Shown here piece after piece: positions 57,002-64,000 of a stretch of DNA of 64,000 nucleotides. Positions within the stretch are counted from its first letter, which is position 1. Each line of letters starts with the position of its first letter. Under the pieces are notes generated by a model, which did not search any database, was not told the DNA's origin, and worked only from the letters and a program-made list of their open reading frames with translations. A program made the position numbers and the translations under genes. The stretch spans positions 1,488,001 through 1,552,000 of the forward strand of contig WOAB01000583.1 in assembly GCA_027886185.1 (NCBI GenBank), written 5' to 3'. Source of the stretch: Rheum nobile. Its lineage: Eukaryota; Streptophyta; Magnoliopsida; Caryophyllales; Polygonaceae.

Positions 57002-57536
57002 TTGTTGGTACGTCATTTAGATCATATTCTACAAGATTCATGTTATTTTATTAATCATTCAAGCCACAAAGAGGATTCTGGGTAGTTGTTAAGTTGTTTG
57101 TTTATGCTGATTTGAATTGAAATCTATATGCAGTTTCTGAATATGTTGAAAAAACTTGCTTTTTGTGCTTTGACTTGAAACGACAACACAAACTTACAAA
57201 AGTTGAGTCTGCTTGCCAAACTTATTGATCAGACAAGGGCACAACAAGGCCATAACATTAGGGGTGGACAAAATATCCGTAACCGATTAACCGTACCGAA
57301 TAACCGCAATACCGCCCGAATTTTCGGTTAACCGAACCGAAAAATCAAAATTTTCAGTTACGGATATTTTGCCCACCCCTACATAACATAGCTCCAATGA
57401 AATGTGACATAATTGATCTATGTTTTTCTATATAACTATTTCTCAACCTCTGCAGATGGGCAATTAGACATCCAAGATAAGAACTCACCAGGCCACTTGT
57501 TGATCCATCTTCCCCAACCACCATCATAAGCAACTC
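57002..57536. other. Duplicated UGT flank containing a MITE
   Basis: 57040-57205 repeats the sequence found at 26735-26827 plus 28000-28075, i.e. the same ancestral flank without the retroposon insertion. 57430-57536 has no supported gene. Confidence 0.6.
57259..57381. mobile_element. Short hAT-type MITE
   Basis: 123 bases with inverted ends TAGGGGTGG/CCACCCCTA extending into a near-perfect hairpin (AAATATCCGTAACCG with its complement) and a perfect 8-bp duplication CATAACAT (57251-57258, 57382-57389). Confidence 0.85.
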
Positions 57537-58454
57537 TGTTGGAACGATAACGTTCCCTCTAGTTTTGATGATGATAAACTCAAATGCTTTTGATGGTTTT
57601 TAGTGTGACTATGAGTTTCAGGAAACGATTGAGACAAAGGATCAATGGAACGATGAAAACCAGTGAAGAGTCAAAACAGAGAAGCAAAGGAACAGAGAAG
57701 CCAAAAACAACACGCTGGAACGAAAGAAGAGAAGAGACGCGTGATGTTGAACAGAACAGAGAAAGGGAACAGCGCAAGGAACGGAGGATGCGCGCGCTGA
57801 AACCCTAGAGAGCCGCCGAATATCTGTTATGGAAAACAGATTTGGAAGTTGCAACTTGGGCCTCAAGGAAGATCTCGGTGAAGAGATAATTTGGTTAGAA
57901 TAAAATAGAAAAGATTGTATAGGATTATTATTATCTTATTTCCTTAAGTAAAATTAGGGTAAATCTGAGAAAATACCTAGAATATATATTAGAGAGTTGT
58001 GATCTTCATTTAAGAAAAAAGAAAGACGACGAAACACAAAGATATTCAGTGAGTAGAGCATTCGGAACAAGAGAAGAGCATTTGAAAGAAGAGAAGAGTA
58101 TTCGAAGGAAGAAGAAGAACACTTACAAGGGACAAGACTTTGGTGAGTTGAGTACTTGTTAGGGTTTTGTTTGTCTTAGGTGTTGTTAGGAACGTTACAT
58201 TGAGAAGTCTAGATATCTAGGAGTAAACTAGATTGAGATAAGACTTGTTTGTTTGTAATTCCAGGATTAATAACATAAGTAGACATTCAAAATCCTACTA
58301 AGGAAACCTAGAGGTAGAGGTTTTTCTTAGTCAACTAGTTGGTTGATTAAGTTTTCCTCTCTAAGGAACTGAGCTCGTTACTTCATAATTTTGTTGTTAT
58401 TTTCCGCTATCCAAGGAACGAACTTACCGTTACTTACAGATTTTTCAGGTAACA
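57537..58454 (+). repeat. Left LTR of the second Copia element
   Basis: Matches 62697-63572 base by base over most of its length, with a 16-bp insertion in the left copy near 57676. The exact end (TTACA at 58432 or AACA at 58454) is uncertain. Confidence 0.8.
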
Positions 58455-60476
58455 ATGGCTCCTAGTACTGTCGAAGTCGGTTTGAACTCCTCAAGGCCCG
58501 CTCTCTTGCTCGCTGGCCAATATCAACATTGGAAGACGCTTTTCATCAAATGGGTGCAAAGTAACGATTACCAATGCTGGTTGGTGATTTCCCTTGGTGA
58601 TATTGACATTGTCGATCTGGAGAAGAAAAAGAAACTGAAGAAATGGGATCAAGACGATATTCAAATCATGGAGAAGAATTTCAAAGCAACCATGCTCATC
58701 AACAACGCTCTCAATCAGCAAGATGTGAAAAAACTCCAATCTTGTGAGTCGGCCAATGCTAAATGGCTTGCCTTGGAACAGATGTACATGGGAAGCAAGG
58801 ATCTGCGTGAAGTTGATCGTTTCACTGCCAAGAAGGACTTCTACAACTTCAAAATGGATGACAAGGAAGATGTGAGTTCCTACCAAGCTAGATTTGAGAA
58901 GATCACTGCAAATCTGACTGCTCACTCAGTCACAGATGAAGAAATCCTTCCTGACGAGAAAATCCTTATAATCATTGATGGGCTTCCTCATCGTCATGCA
59001 ATGACTAAAGCCATCCTGAAGGAGAACCCCAACACTGTCAAACTGACGTTCCATGAGGTGTTCAGCAAGATCCAAAAGTATGACAATGAAGAGAAGGCTG
59101 CAAGAAACAAGGATTCCAAAGAGAAGGGAATTGCTTCGATGGTTGGAAAGGCTGTTGACAGAATAGAGAACAACCTCGATGACAATGATGGTTCCGAAGA
59201 CCCTGAAGTGGTGTTACTCACAAAAGCCATGCGTTCCCTTTACAAAGGAAGAAACAGTAGAGGAGGGAACGGTGAGACTCGTGACATCAAGGATATCACA
59301 TGCTACAACTGCAATGAAAAGGGTCACTACGCTAGCTCTTGCCCAAAACCAAAGAAACCAAGCAAACCGTTTGGGAACGATGAGAAGAAAGCCTTCGTTG
59401 CTGTGTGGGGTAATGAAGATGACTCAGACAGTGAAGATCCTGAAGCTTGGAGTGGCAAAATGTGTGCTATGACCATCAACGACTCTTCTGAGAAACTCGA
59501 GGTAAATCCCGAAACCTTTCTGAAATCTCTTGTGAATTATGACAAAAAATCATTGATTGCTCTCATAAGGGAAATGTACACTGAAAATTTGAAAACACAA
59601 GAGGAACTTGCAAATTCTGAAGATGAATGTAGTAGTTTAAAAGAGAATCTGTCTAAAACTGCTAGTAGCTCAAATGTTCCTTGTTCTTCATGTGAGGCTA
59701 ATCATGAGGAACTTCAGAGATTGAGAAATGAAAAAGTCTCTTTGCTTATGAATGAAGTTTCTAACAATACTGATGCAAGGAGTATAGCTAGTCCAAATAA
59801 GCTTGAAGCACAGATATCTGAGATGAAGTCCTATGTGCACAAGATTCATTCTATTCTGATGGAACAGAAAGCTGAAGCTGAAAGCGTCAAGTTCGTCGAA
59901 GCAAGGTATGATATTGGCTATACAGGTTCCAAGCAAACGGAAGATGATCCATCTATACTGAAACTACGTGAAGCAAGAGATAGGGAACTTCAAGATGCTA
60001 GAGAGAAGAATCGCAATCTTGAGGAACGCGTCAAGGTCCTTGAGAGTGGTCTGGATGAAACTCAGTCCTGGTACACTGGACAACCTGCCCACAAGATTTT
60101 TCTCAAGCAGTCTCAGGGAACACAACCAAACGTTCCATGTCCGGAACGTGCGAAACAACGCAAGAGTACTGTTCCTAACATAAAGTATGTTCAATTGGAA
60201 CAATTCAAGCTGTGTTGGTATTGTGGAGACAACAGACATGTGCAAAGAGACTGTGAAAAGAAAAGGAAGTTCTCTGAAGAGTACACAAAGAGAAGTAACA
60301 GTAGGAGTAACAATGTGAATTTGAATGACTTCTATGATGATTCACATGTGCATAATCATAATCATGCTAGATCTAGGAAGAAAAATGTTGGTACTGTTAG
60401 AACTATTCCTATGGAACAATTGCATTATGTGTCTCGACCAAGTAAGGCTAAGCTTGCATGGGTCGCCAAACCTTAA
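58455..60476 (+). CDS. Copia gag polyprotein, intact 673-residue frame
   Basis: Starts at 58455 directly after the LTR. The UBN2-type core (HWKTLFIKWVQSNDYQCWLV; SKDLREVDRFTAKKDFYNFK) is followed by an intact zinc knuckle CYNCNEKGHYASSC (about residue 282), an acidic/coiled-coil region, and a second knuckle CWYCGDNRHVQRDC near residue 593. It ends LAWVAKP. No stop or shift is seen, unlike all other parts of this element. It packages element RNA in the family. Because the element lacks RT, it could act only with help from an intact relative. Confidence 0.85.
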   Translation: MAPSTVEVGLNSSRPALLLAGQYQHWKTLFIKWVQSNDYQCWLVISLGDIDIVDLEKKKKLKKWDQDDIQIMEKNFKATMLINNALNQQDVKKLQSCESANAKWLALEQMYMGSKDLREVDRFTAKKDFYNFKMDDKEDVSSYQARFEKITANLTAHSVTDEEILPDEKILIIIDGLPHRHAMTKAILKENPNTVKLTFHEVFSKIQKYDNEEKAARNKDSKEKGIASMVGKAVDRIENNLDDNDGSEDPEVVLLTKAMRSLYKGRNSRGGNGETRDIKDITCYNCNEKGHYASSCPKPKKPSKPFGNDEKKAFVAVWGNEDDSDSEDPEAWSGKMCAMTINDSSEKLEVNPETFLKSLVNYDKKSLIALIREMYTENLKTQEELANSEDECSSLKENLSKTASSSNVPCSSCEANHEELQRLRNEKVSLLMNEVSNNTDARSIASPNKLEAQISEMKSYVHKIHSILMEQKAEAESVKFVEARYDIGYTGSKQTEDDPSILKLREARDRELQDAREKNRNLEERVKVLESGLDETQSWYTGQPAHKIFLKQSQGTQPNVPCPERAKQRKSTVPNIKYVQLEQFKLCWYCGDNRHVQRDCEKKRKFSEEYTKRSNSRSNNVNLNDFYDDSHVHNHNHARSRKKNVGTVRTIPMEQLHYVSRPSKAKLAWVAKP

Positions 60477-60483
60477 CCTTTTC

Positions 60484-60740
60484 TGTGCAGGTTGAAGTGA
60501 GGGGGAACGAGAGGTGGTATATTGACAACGCTTGTTCGTGCCACATGACTGGAAAGGAAGATCAACTCACCTCACAAACACTCAAGAGGGAGTGTTGCTC
60601 TTGGAGACAAGAGATGCAGATAAATCATTGGAACAGGCGAAACAAAACTAAACTCCAGTATCACGATAAAATAAGTTAGTTTAGTTCATGAACTTGGTTT
60701 AGTTTGTTGAGTGTTGCACAGCTTTACGACCAAGGGAACA
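60484..60740 (+). pseudogene. Copia protease start and deletion junction
   Basis: Reads VQVEVRGNERWYIDNACSCH then MTGKEDQL. The active-site D-S-G motif appears as D-N-A. The frame is lost within about 100 bases and no integrase or RT follows. Confidence 0.6.
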
Positions 60741-60744
60741 ACAA

Positions 60745-61197
60745 GATGCCGACTTTGCTGGGCACGTAGTAGATCGCAAAAGCACTTCTGGAACGGCACA
60801 GTTCCTTGGGCCTTGTCTCGTTTCATGGGGTTCCAAGAAACAAAACTCTGTGACCCTTTCCACTGCAGAAGCTGAATACGTCGCCGCGGCAAGCTGTTGT
60901 GCTCATGTATTGTGGCTTAAACAACAACTGGAAGACTATGGTATGTCTCTTGACACCGTTCCTATTATGTGTGATAATACTAGTGTCATCAACATTTCAA
61001 AAAATCCAGTTCATCATTCACGTACTAAGCATATTGACATTCATCATCATTTTCTACGTGATAATGTTGACATGGGCTTTATTAGAATGTAACATTGCAA
61101 GACTGAAAATCAAGTGGCAGACATCTTCACCAAAGCACTAGACAAAGGTCCATTCGAGTATCTTCGATTACTCCTTGGCATGATCTCTCTGAATTGA
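60745..61197 (+). pseudogene. Copia RNase H C-terminus
   Basis: DADFAGHVVDRKSTSGTAQF, then TLSTAEAEYVAAASCCAHVL and KHIDIHHHFLRDNVDMGFIR. A TAA at about 61090 precedes HCKTENQVADIFTKALDKGP, and the frame ends at 61197. Same domain end as in the element at 47849. Confidence 0.85.
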
Positions 61198-62077
61198 GGA
61201 CCTTCACATCCATTATTCCCTCAATGCTTGGCTAAATTCGTTCCATAATTTTCATGAAGTTCCTTGTCTGTGTGCCTTTCATGACTTGATTTTCACGACT
61301 TTAGCTTATTCGAATTGCTTTGTATTAGGATTTAGATACTTTGTCTTTTGATTTGTGTTGAATTACTTGATTGCATGTTAACATCTTCTTAAAGACCCAA
61401 AACAACCAATTTGATGATTGAACCCTCATTACAAGCCCACATGATAATTGGTTGTACAGCCTACCTTAGCCGCGATTCACGTAAACGTTCCTTATGATCC
61501 CTCTTTGCTATACTTTTTACTGGGAATAATTACTTGAGTTGTTCTTCTCCCTACCATGAGTTTGGATATACTATATTTTGTGTGAACCCAACATTGAAAT
61601 ATCCAGACTAGCCTCGCAAGCACTCTTGGTCTCAGGGGGAACGAAGACCATTGCTCAGATTAAGGGGGAACTCATAGTTGTGGAACGCTGAATTTGAATC
61701 AGAGGCTGGCATTAATTGAGTTGCAGGTATCCGTTGGAATGTCTCCCTGTGTGATTTGACCGCTCTGCGACTGGAACAGTGACGCGGCAACCGAGCAAAA
61801 AGTGACCGTTGCATCAGGAGAGAGAAGAGTTATTGAAGGAAACTTTTGAAAGAAAGAAACTTAGAGACGGTTGAGATCCGAAAGATTTTATTTGGAAAAG
61901 ATTTTATCTTGAAAAAGATTTTATCTTGTTCCTATATATACGGCATATCTTCACAAGTTCCTGCAGCGCCACTCCTCTCGCTCTGATATCTCTCAGAATT
62001 CAAATACTCTCAAATCTCTAAAGCTCTCTGCCTTCCATGGATTCCCCAAGCAAGAAGATCATCACCGACAAATTAAG

Positions 62078-62236
62078 GGCAATACCAAGGGAACGGGCAC
62101 TGTCGCTGCAAAGAAAGCGGTTGGTGAAGGAACGTCTAAGAGAAGCTCAATTCAGCAACTGAACACAACCATGTCATTGCTCTTGGATCATTTCTTGAGC
62201 AAAGCCGATGACTCTGCTGAAGACCCTGAGATCTGA
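62078..62236 (+). CDS. Small 3' frame in the second Copia element
   Basis: Reads GNTKGTGTVAAKKAVGEGTS then KRSSIQQLNTTMSLLLDHFL and an acidic end at 62236. No in-frame ATG at its beginning; a nearby ATG at 62037 is in another frame. Position and basic-then-helical character parallel the 77-residue ORF of the other Copia element. Confidence 0.3.
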   Translation, partial: GNTKGTGTVAAKKAVGEGTSKRSSIQQLNTTMSLLLDHFLSKADDSAEDPEI

Positions 62237-62696
62237 GTGCTCTCCGTTCCTTTCCCTGCCCGTCTGACCCTCTGTTCTTGTTTTTCTTATGTTTTTATGT
62301 TCTTTTTGTGATTGTTCCTTATCTTCTGATCTTAGCTGTCTATGTCCCTATGCTTTGTACCTCGCATGACTTTATGAATGAATTATCTTGTTTATGAGTT
62401 GCATGTGTGTCAAGTCTTTCTGTTTCTTGTGGAACTTTTGATGATGCTAAAAGGAGAAAGTATGGAAAATGTGAAACCCAAGGAAGAGTTGATGACAGAA
62501 GCTAGTGCTAAGGGGAACGACAACGCTGCTTGAAGGTAATTCCTCGATGAACTTTCTGAGGGGGAACATTGTCAATATTCTGAACATAGTATTTGTGTGA
62601 TTACATGTGAATTTGTCTTCCTACCTGTCTGTTTTGAACGGTGTATTTTGACTTGCACATTTTGAAGGAGTTTGTCATCACCAAAAAAAGAAAAAT

Positions 62697-63572
62697 TGTT
62701 GAAACGATAACGTTCCCTCTAGTTTTGATGATGATAAACTCAAATGCTTTTGATGGTTTTTAGTATGACTATGAGTTTCAGGAAACGATTGAGACAAAGG
62801 ATCAATGGAACGATGAAAACCAGTGAAGAGTCAAAACAGAGAAGCCAAAAACAACACGCTGGAACGAAAGAAGAGAAGAGACGCGTGATGTTGAACAGAA
62901 CAGAGAAAGGGAACATCGCAAGAAACGGAGGACGCGCGCGCTGAAACCCTAGAGAGCCGCCGAATATCTGTTATGGAAAACAGATTTGGAAGTTGCAACT
63001 TGGGCCTCAAGGAAGATCTCGGTGAAGAGATAATTTGGTTAGAATAAAATAGAAAAGATTGTATAGGATTATTATTATCTTATTTCCTTAAGTAAAATTA
63101 GGGTAAATCTAAGAAAATATCTAGAATATATATTAGAGAGTTGTGATCTTCATTTAAGAAAAAAGACAGACGACGAAACACAGAGATATTCAGTGAGTAG
63201 AGCATTCGGAACAAGAGAAGAGCATTTGAAAGAAGAGAAGAGTATTCGAAGGAAGAAGAAGAACACTTATAAGGGACGAGACTTTAGTGAGTTGAGTACT
63301 TGATAGGGTTTTGTTTATCTTAGGTGTTGTTAGGAACGTTACATTGAGAGGTCTAGATATCTAGGAGTAAACTAGATTGAGATAAGACTTGCTTGTTTGT
63401 AATTCCAGGATTAATAACATAAGTAGACATTCGAAATCCTACTAGGGAAACCTAGAGGTAGAGGTTTTTCTTAGTCAACTAATTGGTTGATTAAGTTTTC
63501 CTCTCTAAGGAACTGAGCTCGTTACTTCATAATTTTGTTGTTATTTTCCGCTGCCCAAGGAACGAACTTACC
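62697..63572 (+). repeat. Right LTR of the second Copia element
   Basis: Starts TGTTGAAACG and follows the left LTR to GAACTTACC, where it changes abruptly to UGT coding sequence. Confidence 0.82.
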
Positions 63573-64000
63573 TTTCCTTGATCTAACACACTCGATTCTA
63601 CAAACTCCTTGAGTTTCTTGCATTTGCTGTCCAATTCCTTCCTCTCCTCTCCCTCCAAATCCATCAACTTTGTCAAAAGTTTCAAAATCTGCTCTTTCTC
63701 CACCAATTCCTGCAATCTGTTATTCACCCTCCAACCAATTCCCCAGTCCTCCACCATTAGCTTGCTGTTGAGCGTCTGATCAATACCGAGAGGAAAAGTA
63801 AGAGCAGGAACCCCAGCAAATGCAGCCTCTAATGCGGAATTCCACCCACAATGTGTAAGGAATCCCCCAACAGAAGAATGGCTTAAGACCCTCATTTGAT
63901 CACACCAACTAACAACCTTTCCTAATTTGTCCCCAAGAATTGAAACCAAATGATCAACAGCATGATCCTGAGCTACCCACAAAAAGGGTATCCGGCTGTC
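63573..64000 (-). CDS. UGT87-like glycosyltransferase, copy 3, partial
   Basis: The frame enters from the right window edge (DSRIPFLWVAQDHA) and carries a complete PSPG box (WCDQMRVLSHSSVGGFLTHC ... GIDQ), then EDWGIGWRVNNRLQELVEKE and KKLKEFVESSVLDQGK. It runs into the Copia LTR at 63572, so the last 20-30 native residues are replaced by LTR-encoded ones. The sequence is more divergent from copy 1 than copy 2 is. The N-terminal half lies outside the window. Confidence 0.85.

Larger units (their letters stand above)
57537..63572 (+). mobile_element. Second Copia (Sirevirus-like) element, plus strand, internally deleted
   Basis: Left LTR from 57537 (TGTTGGAACGATAACG) and right LTR from 62697 (TGTTGAAACGATAACG), preceded by a purine tract AAAAAAAGAAAAAT. 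Between them are a full gag, a protease start, then a jump to RNase H: integrase and RT are missing. The right LTR ends at about 63572 in UGT copy 3 sequence, a little short of the left one. I could not read a matching target duplication or a standard primer site. Orientation is opposite to the element at 47849. Confidence 0.85.

Noticed and set aside
57430..57536. Minus-strand frame reading VAYDGGWGRWINKWPGEF as the lost C-terminus of UGT copy 3
   Set aside because: It does not resemble UGT C-termini and no target duplication links it to the break at 63572.

Overview
The window looks like nuclear DNA of a flowering plant, probably a eudicot (a Lamiales-like source is only a guess). It has short spliced genes with GT-AG introns and plant-specific families: a UGT87-type glycosyltransferase, a purple acid phosphatase, DEK- and WRKY-like fragments and a DUF223/RPA-like gene. 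These are separated by AT-rich DNA packed with nested transposable elements. No bacterial, organellar or CRISPR signal was seen.

Layout. 1-6300 looks like the 3' part of a Helitron: a replication protein A (RPA70)-like gene on the plus strand, then exon fragments of a DEK-like and a WRKY-like gene on the minus strand, then a classical Helitron 3' hairpin and CTAG end at 6300. Two hAT-type non-autonomous elements follow (6329-7145 and 8490-8959). 9105-12465 is an intact seven-exon purple acid phosphatase, and 13608-14282 a RING finger gene. 15115-21262 is a 5'-truncated LINE (perfect 16-bp target duplication) that was itself hit by a 4.0-kb solo LTR. 21510-22679 is a long-TIR MULE-like element carrying a gene piece, and 22914-23189 is a SERF/4F5-like gene whose start codon is not visible.

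23977-63982 was apparently a UGT87 glycosyltransferase cluster. Copy 1 (23977-25414) is intact. Copy 2 (45049-47142) is a pseudogene split by a solo LTR and truncated by a PIF/Harbinger element. Copy 3 (63573 to the window edge) is partial and abuts a Copia LTR. The space between them is filled by a telomere-motif foldback MULE, a LINE-like retroposon, a head-to-head Gypsy rearrangement, a degenerate LINE containing a solo LTR that contains a hAT element, a PIF/Harbinger element with both ORFs broken, a complete 8.7-kb Sirevirus-like Copia element (47849-56516), a tRNA-Gly gene and an internally deleted Copia element (57537-63572).

Genes likely still functional from sequence alone are the purple acid phosphatase, UGT87 copy 1, the RING gene and possibly the SERF-like and RPA-like genes. 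Almost all other open frames belong to transposable elements with stops, frameshifts or deletions. Target-site duplications read directly from the sequence allow the nesting order to be reconstructed in many places. I did not find a convincing new biological system. The most unusual structures are the Helitron with captured fragments, the Gypsy palindrome, the tRNA-like modules in hAT elements and the UGT-Harbinger chimeric frame.
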